From: CAXBNB01 sp040222275 | GTDB lineage: Bacteria; Bacteroidota; Bacteroidia; Cytophagales; Cyclobacteriaceae | Assembly (NCBI GenBank): GCA_040222275.1 | Contig: JAVKDJ010000011.1 | Span: 46,055 to 110,054 of the forward strand | Direction of reading: 5' to 3' | Length of the DNA stretch: 64,000 bases | The notes under the pieces: generated by a model | Database searches by the model: none | What the model saw: the letters and a program-made list of their open reading frames with translations, nothing else | Told to the model about the DNA's origin: nothing | Made by a program: the position numbers and the translations under genes | In this document: one piece after another, positions 54,755-63,860 of the stretch | Numbering within the stretch: position 1 is the first letter of the stretch | How the letters are laid out: the number at the start of each line of letters is the position of its first letter

Positions 54755-55315
54755 ATGGACAATCAGCTCTTTCAGCGGATAAAGGATGGCGACCTGGAGG
54801 CTTTCGGGGTTTTTTATGAACGGTTCAGTTTGAAACTCCTGAATTTCACCAGATTGTACATCAGATCCAGACCGGAGGCAGAAGAAATCGTCCAGGATGT
54901 ATTTGTGAAAATATGGGAAAACCGGAAAAACCTCAATACTGAACTTTCCATAGAAGGGTATATTTTTAGGATTGCCAAAAACCATCTGCTGAACAAGATC
55001 AAAAAGAAAGTCCTTAAAACAGAAGCCATCACGCACGCAGTGGAATCTTTTGTTTTCAACAACAAAACAGAGGAGGATGTTTTCCTGAATGAAATGAAGG
55101 CAGTGCTCACACAAGCCATTGCAGGGCTTCCTGAAAAACGCCAGGAGATTTTTCGCCTGAGCCGCGAAAAAGGATACTCCAATCAACAAATAGCCGATGA
55201 ACTCAACATTTCCATCAACACGGTGGAAAGCCAGATAAAAAAATCAATCAAATACCTCAGGAGCTATATAGAGTACCTGCCGGCAGGGATTGTCTTGTCC
55301 GCAATCATGCCCTGA
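54755..55315 (+). CDS. ECF RNA polymerase sigma factor (locus D)
   Basis: A 186-residue sigma-70 family factor. Region 2 is at about 8-80 (GVFYERFSLKLLNFTRLYI then EEIVQDVFVKIWENR) and region 4 at about 120-170 (LPEKRQEIFRLSREKGYSNQQIADELNISINTVESQIKKS). A hydrophobic tail (LPAGIVLSAIMP) ends the protein, as in the other two sigma factors of the window. FecR follows after 147 bases. Confidence 0.94.
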   Translation: MDNQLFQRIKDGDLEAFGVFYERFSLKLLNFTRLYIRSRPEAEEIVQDVFVKIWENRKNLNTELSIEGYIFRIAKNHLLNKIKKKVLKTEAITHAVESFVFNNKTEEDVFLNEMKAVLTQAIAGLPEKRQEIFRLSREKGYSNQQIADELNISINTVESQIKKSIKYLRSYIEYLPAGIVLSAIMP

Positions 55316-55462
55316 TCTGTGTGGATATTAAACCCTACAGAGGGGGAATTCTGCGTTGTTACCAGCAATTTCAAAAAAAAAATGTACTTTTTTTCCTTGT
55401 CGCGTCACCGGTAGGTGGCTGTAGATTGTATTTAATAATAAGAGCACAATAAATGCCCAATA

Positions 55463-56509
55463 ATGAATGCACTACTTTTAAAAAAACTAAAAGAAAATAC
55501 CTGCAGCGATGAAGAGCTGTATGAAATCTATCGCTGGTTGTCGGCTGCTGAAAAGGAGGAAGAGGTGTCGGCTTTTATCCATCATTCCTGGCAACAATCA
55601 ACCAATGGCAATGGTAGTGAGGAAGATGTGGTGAGCATCGCCAAAATGAAAGAAGAAGTTTGGAAGCAAATCAGCAATGGGCATGAAACCACCAAGGGTG
55701 TACCTGATCCCGATCATGTGGATATCATACCTGAAAAGGGCAGGTCAGGCTGGGTCAAATGGGCCGCTGTGGTGGCGTTGTTGCTTTGTGCGGGAGTGGT
55801 ACTTTGGCAGCTCAATTTTGTGGAAAATGAAGACACAAGTACCCTGGTGACCTTTGTAGAAAAGTCAAATCCCAGAGGGCAAAAGTCCACCATCTTTTTA
55901 CGCGATGGTTCCAAGGTAATATTGAATTCATCCAGCTCTATCCGGTATGCCAGCGATTTTGGCGAGGGCAATCGCGACATAGAGCTTTCGGGAGAGGCCT
56001 TTTTTGAAGTGGCCAAAAACCCCCAGCTGCCATTTCGGGTAATGTCCAAAGACGTGACCACCACCGCCCTGGGTACTTCATTCAATGTCAGTAGCTTTCC
56101 GGAAAAGAACAATGTACAGGTGTCCCTACTCACCGGTAAAACCCTGGTGGAAGTGTCTGGGCAGTCTGTATCAAAAAGCCGCATACTTCAGCCGGGGCAG
56201 TTTGTGTCTTACAATAGAAAAAAAGGAAAGTTCGATATGGGCGAGTTTCAGGAGATGGAGGTGGTAGCCTGGAAAGAGGGGGTACTGTATTTCAAAGACG
56301 AAAGGTTCAAACAAGTGATAGACATCCTGGAAGAGTGGTATGACGTGGACATCACGATAGATTATGGCAATAAAAATATAGCTGAATACGGGGGGATCAA
56401 TGGTGAGTTCAGGAACCAAAGCCTGGAAAACGTGCTGAAGGTGATGAAGCACTCCAAAAACTTTGATTACATCCTGGATGGAAAGAAGCTGAACATTACC
56501 CTCATGTAG
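55463..56509 (+). CDS. FecR-family anti-sigma factor (locus D)
   Basis: A 348-residue inner-membrane protein. A cytoplasmic part is followed by one membrane segment at about 93-113 (GWVKWAAVVALLLCAGVVLW). The periplasmic FecR domain spans about 130-235 (SNPRGQKSTIFLRDGSKVILNSSSS then GEAFFEVAKNPQLPFRV). A DUF4974-like end (about 275-348) has FKDERFKQVIDILEEWYDVDI and NGEFRNQSLENVLKVM. It links the STN-bearing SusC downstream to the sigma factor upstream. Confidence 0.95.
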   Translation: MNALLLKKLKENTCSDEELYEIYRWLSAAEKEEEVSAFIHHSWQQSTNGNGSEEDVVSIAKMKEEVWKQISNGHETTKGVPDPDHVDIIPEKGRSGWVKWAAVVALLLCAGVVLWQLNFVENEDTSTLVTFVEKSNPRGQKSTIFLRDGSKVILNSSSSIRYASDFGEGNRDIELSGEAFFEVAKNPQLPFRVMSKDVTTTALGTSFNVSSFPEKNNVQVSLLTGKTLVEVSGQSVSKSRILQPGQFVSYNRKKGKFDMGEFQEMEVVAWKEGVLYFKDERFKQVIDILEEWYDVDITIDYGNKNIAEYGGINGEFRNQSLENVLKVMKHSKNFDYILDGKKLNITLM

Positions 56510-56590
56510 CGGGCCATTTACCCAATGAAACTGTAAAATGTAACTGATAAAAAAACCATGAAGCAAAAAATGAACACAAGCTAAAATAAC

Positions 56591-56615
56591 AAACCCCGGA
56601 CAAGGTCCAGGGTTT
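56591..56615 (+). promoter_or_regulatory. Leader hairpin before susC (locus D)
   Basis: AAACCCCGGA (56591-56600) and TCCAGGGTTT (56606-56615) pair with one mismatch around a 5-base loop. It lies about 105 bases before the susC start, in the same relative position as the hairpin of locus B. It is not followed by a T-run. Confidence 0.5.
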
Positions 56616-56689
56616 GGCGCTCCATGTTGCTCGTCAGATTAAAGCTTGGCGGCAAATCCAGAACAACATTCAGCGCTGATCGAATTATG

Positions 56690-56709
56690 AAACTATTGTT
56701 CCACAAATC
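56690..56709 (+). promoter_or_regulatory. Conserved pre-susC element (locus D)
   Basis: AAACTATTGTT, two bases, then ACAAATC, ending 11 bases before the susC ATG. It is nearly identical to the element at 31097-31117 before the locus B receptor. Confidence 0.45.
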
Positions 56710-56720
56710 TTTACAAAGAT

Positions 56721-59700
56721 ATGAATTATAAAATTATACAAGTCATTAAGATGATTTCGAAATACTCCTTATATGCATTTGCTTTACAATGTCTATTTAT
56801 GAGTATAGTCATGGCGTCTGGGGCCAGCGCTCAATACAAGAGTGTGAAGGAGGTGCAACTCAATATAAACGCAGGAACCACATCGCTCCTGGAGGTTTTT
56901 GAGCACATAGAAGCCACTACCGATTACAAATTCTACTTTCATGGCAAAGATGTGAAAGTAAAGCAACAGATCAGTTTGTCGCAAAATCCCGATCAAACGG
57001 TGGCCGACGTATTGGCCAGTGTGTCCAAGCAGGCAAGATTGAAATTCAAGCAAGTCAACAACAATATTTCAGTATCTGCCCTCAAAAAGAGCGAAGAAGG
57101 CCAGCCGGTAGTAGTATCCATCAGGGATGTGGAGATTCAGGGAAAAATCACTGACGAGAACGGGGAAGGCCTTCCCGGAGCATCCGTAGTGGTAAAAGGC
57201 ACAGCTATCGGTACCACTTCGGACCTGGATGGCAACTACAAGTTGTCAGCACCTGAAGGCGCCATGATTTTGGTGAGTTTCGTAGGGTATTCTACCCAGG
57301 AAATCACATTAGGAGCCCAAACCGTGCTCGACATCCAGATGGTGCCGGATGCAGAACAATTGGAGGAGGTGGTGATCGTAGGATATGGTACCCAGGAAAA
57401 AACCAAACTCGTGGGTGCTGTGGCACAGGTCGAAGCTGAGAAAATAAACGACAGGCCGGTAGCACAACTGCGCCAGGCCCTAACAGGCCAAATGCCTGGG
57501 GTAACAGTAATCCAACGCTCAGGCCAACCTGGCAATTTGGGTGGTGAAATTCAAATACGTGGTGTCAATTCGGTGAACTCATCCAACGGGGCTTTGATCC
57601 TGGTAGATGGGATTCCTACCAATTCTTTCAATGACATCAACCCCAATGTGGTGGAGAGTATCTCCGTTTTGAAAGATGCTTCTGCCTCTGCGATATACGG
57701 GGCACGTGCTGCCAATGGGGTTATTCTTATTACCACCAAATTGGGCAAAGCCGACAAACTGAACGTATCATACAATGGTTATGTGGGTGTGCAAATCCCA
57801 ACGGAATTTCCCGAATACGTAGATTCATGGGAATACGCAGGGCTTTTGAATGAAGCCAATGAAAACGGAGGGGCCGGGTTGGCTTATACCGATGCAGAAA
57901 TAGAGCTGTTTAGAAATGGGTCTGATCCGGACAATTATCCTAACAGCGACTTTCGGTCAGCCATCTTCAAAGACCGCTCGGTGCTAACCAGTCATAATTT
58001 ATCCATTGCCAACAAAACCGGCAATACGAATTACCTGTTTGGTCTGGGGTACCTGGACCAGGGTGGACTGGTGCCGGAAAACAACTACAAAAGGTACAAC
58101 CTCAATTTGAACCTGGTATCGGAAATCAGCAAAAAGATGAAATTGACTACCAGGTTGACTGGCCGCTTTTCCAAAGATGAGCAACCAACAGGCCCTCCTG
58201 GTAGCAATGGGTCCAATATGCTCAATATCATTGGCCAGTCGGTTCGTATCCCATCTATTTTTCCCATCAAACTCCAGAATGGGGATTGGGGAGTAGGTTT
58301 TCAACAGGCCGGTACCCCCGCTTCATGGATCGGTTCGGATGGTTTTTACAATAGAAAGGAACAAGAGCTGGGGCTGAACCTGAAATACGACTGGAACATA
58401 TTGGATGACCTGAAGTTTTCCATTATAGGTGGCTACAATTCCATGGAAGCCAAACAAGAACGTTTTGCTTCCAGCCAGTTGATAGCAGAGAACATTCTCC
58501 TGGGGCCTGCCCAGCAAAATATGCAGCGCGATGGATATGCATATTCTACTTTTCAGCAAGTGCTGGAATACAACAAGCTATGGAACGACCACCAGTTTAG
58601 TTTGATGGCCGCCCATACCTATGAATTCAGGGACACAGACGAGTTGACCGCTTTCCGTTCCGGGTTCCCCAGCAATGACCTCACTGAATTGAACGCTGGA
58701 GAGGTGGAAGGATCGCAAAATGGTAGCACAGGAGATGAATGGGCAATGGATTCTTATTTTGGTAGGTTAAGGTACAGCTATCAAAACAAATATTTGTTGG
58801 AAGCCGTTGTTCGCCACGATGGGTATTCGGGGTTTAGGGCAGACAGGCGCTATGCTACTTTTCCTTCTTTGGCTGCTGGCTGGAGGCTTTCGCAGGAAAG
58901 CTTTATGGAAAATACGGCCAACTGGCTCAGCGAACTAAAATTTAAGGCATCCTGGGGACAGGTAGGAAACAACCAGGTAAATGCAGGTGCAGGAGGATTG
59001 TACCCTTATCAGAGTTTGTTCACCAATACAAGCCCTGAAGGATCCACTCGTAACTACAACTATGGATTTGGCGGCACTGTTACCACAGGACTGGCGATAG
59101 CCAGAATCCCCGACCCAGAAATTACCTGGGAAACCCAGGAAATGATAGATGTGGGCGTAGAGGCCAGCATCAAGGATGGTTTGATAGATTTCAGTGCCAC
59201 ATATTTCAACAAAAAAACCAAGGATGCCCTATTGGCACAGACTGGTAGCGTGCCCCAAACATTGGGCTTCACCGTTGGTGTGACCAATGCTGGCACCATC
59301 CTCAATGAAGGTATGGAAATCGAACTCGGACACAACAGGCAACTGGGTGATTTTGGTTACTCTGTTTCGACCAATGTTACGTTCCTTCGCAACGAGGTGC
59401 TGGACCTGGGCAAAGCCGGGGTGGAGCAGCTCAATGGGTTTATAGCCAACAGTTCTACCTACGTAGGGCATCCACTACAAAACTATTATGGCCTGGTGGC
59501 CGATGGATTGTTTGTGGACGAAGCGGACATTGCCAGCTATCCCGATCAAAGCGAAGTAAATACCAACGGGCCTAACAGAAACGGTTTGCCGGGAGATATA
59601 CGGTACAAAGACATCAGCGGCCCTGACGGGGTGCCCGATGGCAAGGTCGATTTGATATACGACCGCACTGTTATTGGCAGTCGCATACCAAAGGTTTCGT

Positions 59701-60173
59701 ATGGTATCAACCTGGGAGCCAATTATAAAGGCATTGGGTTAAACATCCTGATACAGGGAGTATCTGGTGTAGATGGACAAATGGGAGGTACGGCCGGACA
59801 GGCATTGGTAAATCAGGGCACCATCCAAAGGTGGCAGGCAGATGGCCGCTGGACACCCGAAAACCCCGACCGCAATGCCGTTTACCCGAGGTTGGAAGTG
59901 ATTCCTAACGGTGGCATACCAAACTCCCAAACCTCTACATTCTGGCTATCAAGTGCATCTTACCTGAAGGTGAGGAATATTCAACTGACTTATAACCTGC
60001 CAAGGACAATCCTGGATAAAATCCATTTGCAAAATGTACAGTTGAGGGCTAGTGGTGAAAACCTGTTCAGCTTTCATGGCTACCGCCAGGGATGGGACCC
60101 GGAGATCAACACATCTCTGAATTACTACCCCATTATGGCCAACTATACTTTTGGAGTAAAAATTGACTTTTAA
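56721..60173 (+). CDS. SusC/RagA TonB-linked outer-membrane transporter with STN domain (locus D)
   Basis: A 1150-residue receptor: signal peptide (about 1-38, ASGASAQ), STN domain (about 45-128), carboxypeptidase-regulatory-like domain (about 138-215, ITDENGEGLPGASVVVKG), plug (LEEVVIVGYGTQEKTKLVGAV, GALILVDGIPTNSF, SAIYGARAANGVILITTKLG) and barrel. It closely resembles the locus B receptor in the N-terminal 220 residues and diverges in the barrel, as expected for paralogues with different substrates. Confidence 0.97.
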   Translation: MNYKIIQVIKMISKYSLYAFALQCLFMSIVMASGASAQYKSVKEVQLNINAGTTSLLEVFEHIEATTDYKFYFHGKDVKVKQQISLSQNPDQTVADVLASVSKQARLKFKQVNNNISVSALKKSEEGQPVVVSIRDVEIQGKITDENGEGLPGASVVVKGTAIGTTSDLDGNYKLSAPEGAMILVSFVGYSTQEITLGAQTVLDIQMVPDAEQLEEVVIVGYGTQEKTKLVGAVAQVEAEKINDRPVAQLRQALTGQMPGVTVIQRSGQPGNLGGEIQIRGVNSVNSSNGALILVDGIPTNSFNDINPNVVESISVLKDASASAIYGARAANGVILITTKLGKADKLNVSYNGYVGVQIPTEFPEYVDSWEYAGLLNEANENGGAGLAYTDAEIELFRNGSDPDNYPNSDFRSAIFKDRSVLTSHNLSIANKTGNTNYLFGLGYLDQGGLVPENNYKRYNLNLNLVSEISKKMKLTTRLTGRFSKDEQPTGPPGSNGSNMLNIIGQSVRIPSIFPIKLQNGDWGVGFQQAGTPASWIGSDGFYNRKEQELGLNLKYDWNILDDLKFSIIGGYNSMEAKQERFASSQLIAENILLGPAQQNMQRDGYAYSTFQQVLEYNKLWNDHQFSLMAAHTYEFRDTDELTAFRSGFPSNDLTELNAGEVEGSQNGSTGDEWAMDSYFGRLRYSYQNKYLLEAVVRHDGYSGFRADRRYATFPSLAAGWRLSQESFMENTANWLSELKFKASWGQVGNNQVNAGAGGLYPYQSLFTNTSPEGSTRNYNYGFGGTVTTGLAIARIPDPEITWETQEMIDVGVEASIKDGLIDFSATYFNKKTKDALLAQTGSVPQTLGFTVGVTNAGTILNEGMEIELGHNRQLGDFGYSVSTNVTFLRNEVLDLGKAGVEQLNGFIANSSTYVGHPLQNYYGLVADGLFVDEADIASYPDQSEVNTNGPNRNGLPGDIRYKDISGPDGVPDGKVDLIYDRTVIGSRIPKVSYGINLGANYKGIGLNILIQGVSGVDGQMGGTAGQALVNQGTIQRWQADGRWTPENPDRNAVYPRLEVIPNGGIPNSQTSTFWLSSASYLKVRNIQLTYNLPRTILDKIHLQNVQLRASGENLFSFHGYRQGWDPEINTSLNYYPIMANYTFGVKIDF

Positions 60174-60185
60174 GCGATGATTGTT

Positions 60186-61850
60186 ATGAAAAAGATTATA
60201 AATAAAAATATAAAGGTACTATCGATAGTCGCTCTGGCTATGTGCCTTACGATATCATGTTCTGATGAACTGGAAAGGTCACCACTCGACCAGTTTGCAA
60301 GTGAAAGTTTTTGGACTTCAGAAAGCAATGCCCTGCTGGCATTGGCTGCAGTCTATAAAGGGGAAACCTATGGTACCGCCAATGCCAACTTTTCGGATTG
60401 GTGGAGCTACACGGCTACAGTGTTGCTGGAAGGTGCTACGGACAATTCCTACGACAGACGGGGCAATAACTCTCCGGTACATCGCTTGTCCAATGGTACT
60501 ATGCTGGCATCAAACACCGCCATTGTGAGGCAGATGTGGGACAGGACTTTCGAAAAAATCGCTCGCAGCAATTTCTTCATAGAAAACGTAGGGCAAGTGC
60601 CAGTAGATGCCGGCGTTGTGGCCAGGCTCTCGGCAGAAGCCCGGTTTGTTCGTGCCGTACAATATTACTACTTGTCTCAAACTTACGGCGCTGTACCATT
60701 GATAGAGCGCACCCTCACATTGGAAGAATCCTTTGTGGTGGAAAAAGCACCCAAAAGCACGATCATCCAATTTGTAATAGACGAATTGGGGGCTATTGTG
60801 GCAGACTTGCCAGCTTACGGCGATATGTCCACTGCGGAGTTTGGCAGGGCATCCAAGCAGGCTGCACTGGCCTATTTGGGTAGAATGCAAATGGCCGATC
60901 AGCGGTTTGCGGCAGCTGCCACCACATACAAGTCCATCATAGACCTGGGCGACAACATCATCGACCCAGACTATGTGTCCCTCTTCGATGGAACGAATGA
61001 GATGAGTGCGGAGATAATATTTACCATGCCTTACATAGAAGACTTGTTTGGTAATGGTTTGCAGCAAAATGCCGGCCCGGCGATTATTGGGGCCTGGCAC
61101 ATTGTAAACCCCCTGGGTGACCTTGTGGAATCTTATGAATTTAACGATGGCACCTCGTTTGACTACAGCGATCCAAGGTATGACGCCAGCGACCTGGCAA
61201 AAGACAGGGATCCCCGTCTGAGCTACAATGTGCTGATAGATGGCGTGGATTTTGGTCCCGGGTTCAAATACATATCCCATCCTGATTCCACCAGTTCGAT
61301 AGACAGGCTCACTACCAACAGGCAGGCCACCCGAACAGGTTTTGGATTGGCGAAATTCATGAACTGGAACTACACCGGCAACCTGAGGATGGCACCACAG
61401 GATCAACCTATCATAAGGTATGCCGAGGTACTGCTCACTTATCTGGAAGCCAAGCTGGAGGCTGGTGACGCGATAGATCAGGCATTGCTTGACCAAACAA
61501 TCAATTTGGTACGAGGGCGGACATCTGTAAATATGCCGCCGGTAACGGAGACAGACCCGGATGCCCTAAGGGTGATATTGAGAAGGGAGCGTCGCAATGA
61601 GCTGGCCCTCGAAGGACAAAGATATTGGGACCTGCTGAGATGGGATATTGCCAAGGACGTACTAAATGCTGACTTCTACGGAGGGCCATTCCCGGGCGCC
61701 ACGAATTTGAGGCAGAAGGACGGGGTGGCAGACCCACACAGCAGATGGTATGTTACCTCCAGGAGTTTTAGGGATGGTATAGATGATACCTGGCCTATTC
61801 CGGATAGCGAAATTGAGATTAATCCTAATCTGGGTTTGGATGTGGATTGA
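60186..61850 (+). CDS. SusD/RagB family nutrient-binding lipoprotein (locus D)
   Basis: A 554-residue lipoprotein from the ATG at 60186 (MKKIINKNIKVLSIVAL, lipobox TISC, Cys25). An in-frame ATG at 60177 would add three residues. SusD hallmarks are ESFWTSESNALLALAAVY near 45, RSNFFIENVGQVP, AEARFVRAVQYYYLSQTYGAVPLI near 155-175, RYAEVLLTYLEAKLEAGD near 415 and RRERRNELALEGQRYWDLLRWDI near 478. The end reads PIPDSEIEINPNLG. It begins 12 bases after the susC stop and is translated from the same mRNA. Confidence 0.95.
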   Translation: MKKIINKNIKVLSIVALAMCLTISCSDELERSPLDQFASESFWTSESNALLALAAVYKGETYGTANANFSDWWSYTATVLLEGATDNSYDRRGNNSPVHRLSNGTMLASNTAIVRQMWDRTFEKIARSNFFIENVGQVPVDAGVVARLSAEARFVRAVQYYYLSQTYGAVPLIERTLTLEESFVVEKAPKSTIIQFVIDELGAIVADLPAYGDMSTAEFGRASKQAALAYLGRMQMADQRFAAAATTYKSIIDLGDNIIDPDYVSLFDGTNEMSAEIIFTMPYIEDLFGNGLQQNAGPAIIGAWHIVNPLGDLVESYEFNDGTSFDYSDPRYDASDLAKDRDPRLSYNVLIDGVDFGPGFKYISHPDSTSSIDRLTTNRQATRTGFGLAKFMNWNYTGNLRMAPQDQPIIRYAEVLLTYLEAKLEAGDAIDQALLDQTINLVRGRTSVNMPPVTETDPDALRVILRRERRNELALEGQRYWDLLRWDIAKDVLNADFYGGPFPGATNLRQKDGVADPHSRWYVTSRSFRDGIDDTWPIPDSEIEINPNLGLDVD

Positions 61851-61904
61851 TTTATTAAAAGAATTTAAACAAGCCATTTATTTGTAATTGACCTAGAAAA
61901 AGTG

Positions 61905-61938
61905 GCTGTCTCCCGATTATGGAGATGGCTGCTTTTTT
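61905..61938 (+). terminator. Rho-independent terminator after SusD (locus D)
   Basis: GCTGTCTCC (61905-61913) and GGAGATGGC (61921-61929) form a 9-bp stem with two G-T pairs and a 7-base loop, followed by TGCTTTTTT. It separates the SusD gene from the PhoD-like gene. Confidence 0.88.
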
Positions 61939-62079
61939 CTTTATAAATTAGCAAAATGAACCAGCGACCACCTTGTTTTCTATTTCCTCAAATGGGCAAA
62001 CCAAGCCTGGTATTATATTTTCAACATTGAAATTCAATAAACAATCTATATTTAAATCATTTACAAATTTCAATCTATT

Positions 62080-63696
62080 ATGAACAAACTTTTAAGCTTT
62101 GCCATACTCCTTGCGATGGGAATGGCCTGCTCAAGCCCGCAGAAAAAAGAAGAAATGGAGCCGCTCGTTATAGCGCCCTTTTCAAAACAGGATACCCTGG
62201 CCATCAATGACTGGTGGAACCGGGCTGACAATCCCATTATCAACATGAAAGTAGAACGCAAGGATGTGGTGGCATTTGGAATCTACACAGTTTCCAACAA
62301 AACCCTGAAGCTTTCAGCCCAGTTGTACCCACTTTATCCGAATGAAACCCGGGAAGTGAGGTTGGAAGTAAAAGATGGAAACCAGTGGAAAGAAATTCAG
62401 AAGCAAAACGTAAATGACCTGGGGTGGTCGGCGTTGTTCAGGGTTGAAAATTGGGATGATTCTAAAGACATAGCATACAGGCTATTGCATGGAGATGAAG
62501 CTTCTTTCGAAGGTTTGATCAGGAAAAACCCTAAGTCCAAAGCAGAAATAGTATTGGCTGCCATGTCTTGCAACAGCAACAGGGACAGGGGCGACCGTGC
62601 CAACTACGTGAGAAACATCAACCATCAAAACCCCGACCTGGTATTTTTTGCTGGAGACCAGTCTTACGACCATACAGAGCATACAGCAGCCTGGTTGAAA
62701 TTCGGGCAGCAATTCAGAGAACTATTCCGTGAGCGCCCATGCATCACCATCCCCGATGACCATGATATTGGCCAGGGCAACCTTTGGGGTGAGTATGGTA
62801 AAAAGGCCTCCAGTACGGCTGGAAATGATGGCGGCTACTTTTACCACCATGAATATGTAAAAATGGTAGAAAGGTGCCAGACTGCACACTTGCCTGATCC
62901 TTATGATCCCACACCGATCAACCAGGGTATAGGTGTATATTATACCAACCTGATCGTTGGTGATGTGGATTTTGCGATTATTGAAGACAGGAAATTCAAG
63001 TCGGGCCCTAATGGTAAAATCCCACAGCAGGGACCAAGGCCAGACCACATAAGAAACCCTGAGTACGATCCGGCATCTGTAGATGTGGAAGGCCTGGAAC
63101 TGTTGGGTGGCCGTCAGGAGAAATTTCTGGACGAATGGGGTAACGACCAGGACCCAAGTATGAAGGCGGTGTTGTCAGCAACCGGTTTCTGTGGTGGGGC
63201 GCATTTACATGGCAAAAAGGAAAACAGGCTGCATGCCGACCTGGATTCCAATGGCTGGCCGCAAACCGGGCGGAACAATGCACTCAAAGCCATTAAAAAG
63301 GCCAATGCTGTTCATATAGCCGGAGACCAGCACCTGGCTACCGTCATCCAACATGGTACTGATGAGTTTGAAGATGGCCCGTGGGCATTTGTGGTGCCGG
63401 CCCTGGTAAACAACTACTACAGCCGATGGTGGTGGCCAGAAGATGAGAAGCCAGGCAAAAACAACAATGACATCCTGCCATGGACAGGCCAATACCTCGA
63501 TGGGTTCAACAATAAAATCACGATGCAGGCTTATGTGAACCCTGAAAGCCCTTCAAGTGGTGGTGGATATGGTTTGATCCGCTTCAACAAGCCCAGCAAC
63601 GAAGTGACTTTCGAGTGCTGGCCAAGGGACGTGGATGTGACTACAGGACAGGCCGAACAGTTTACCGGATGGCCATTTACTGTTGCCATGGATTAA
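62080..63696 (+). CDS. PhoD-like (alkaline phosphatase D family) metallophosphatase lipoprotein
   Basis: A 538-residue lipoprotein (lipobox MGMAC, Cys17). An N-terminal beta domain (about 30-145) precedes a metallophosphoesterase core with metal ligands in FFAGDQSYDH (Asp193), PDDHDIGQGN (Asp226-Asp229 region) and HIAGDQHLA (Asp416, His418). This matches PhoD-like phosphatases, which hydrolyse phosphomono- or diesters; the substrate is unknown. It has a terminator on each side, so it is a separate transcript beside locus D. A role in phosphate release from a phosphorylated glycan or organic phosphate taken up by locus D is speculative. Confidence 0.9.
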   Translation: MNKLLSFAILLAMGMACSSPQKKEEMEPLVIAPFSKQDTLAINDWWNRADNPIINMKVERKDVVAFGIYTVSNKTLKLSAQLYPLYPNETREVRLEVKDGNQWKEIQKQNVNDLGWSALFRVENWDDSKDIAYRLLHGDEASFEGLIRKNPKSKAEIVLAAMSCNSNRDRGDRANYVRNINHQNPDLVFFAGDQSYDHTEHTAAWLKFGQQFRELFRERPCITIPDDHDIGQGNLWGEYGKKASSTAGNDGGYFYHHEYVKMVERCQTAHLPDPYDPTPINQGIGVYYTNLIVGDVDFAIIEDRKFKSGPNGKIPQQGPRPDHIRNPEYDPASVDVEGLELLGGRQEKFLDEWGNDQDPSMKAVLSATGFCGGAHLHGKKENRLHADLDSNGWPQTGRNNALKAIKKANAVHIAGDQHLATVIQHGTDEFEDGPWAFVVPALVNNYYSRWWWPEDEKPGKNNNDILPWTGQYLDGFNNKITMQAYVNPESPSSGGGYGLIRFNKPSNEVTFECWPRDVDVTTGQAEQFTGWPFTVAMD

Positions 63697-63774
63697 AAAA
63701 GGAAGCCCACTGGCATGATTTTATCGTTCCTTATATCAAATTAAGGTTACTCAAGTGTAACCTACCCAAAAACG

Positions 63775-63806
63775 AAAGCTGCCTATTGGTGGCTTTTGTT
63801 TTTTAG
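63775..63806 (+). terminator. Rho-independent terminator after the PhoD-like gene
   Basis: AAAGCTGCC (63775-63783) and GGTGGCTTT (63788-63796) form a 9-bp stem with two G-T pairs and a 4-base loop, followed by TGTTTTTT. Confidence 0.85.
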
Positions 63807-63823
63807 CTGATAAGGCCACCACT

Positions 63824-63858
63824 CAGCTTTACTAAACTCCACAAGTTTAGTAAAGCTG
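63824..63858. repeat. 15-bp perfect inverted repeat adjacent to IS66 end
   Basis: CAGCTTTACTAAACT (63824-63838) and AGTTTAGTAAAGCTG (63844-63858) are perfect inverted repeats with a 5-base loop. They end two bases before the predicted left end of the IS66-type element, so they are probably host sequence at the insertion point, possibly a hairpin target. Confidence 0.7.
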
Positions 63859-63860
63859 CA

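Noticed and set aside
60510..61496. 328-codon frame antisense to the locus D SusD gene
   Set aside because: It lies wholly inside a conserved SusD gene; long antisense frames are expected from the codon pattern.
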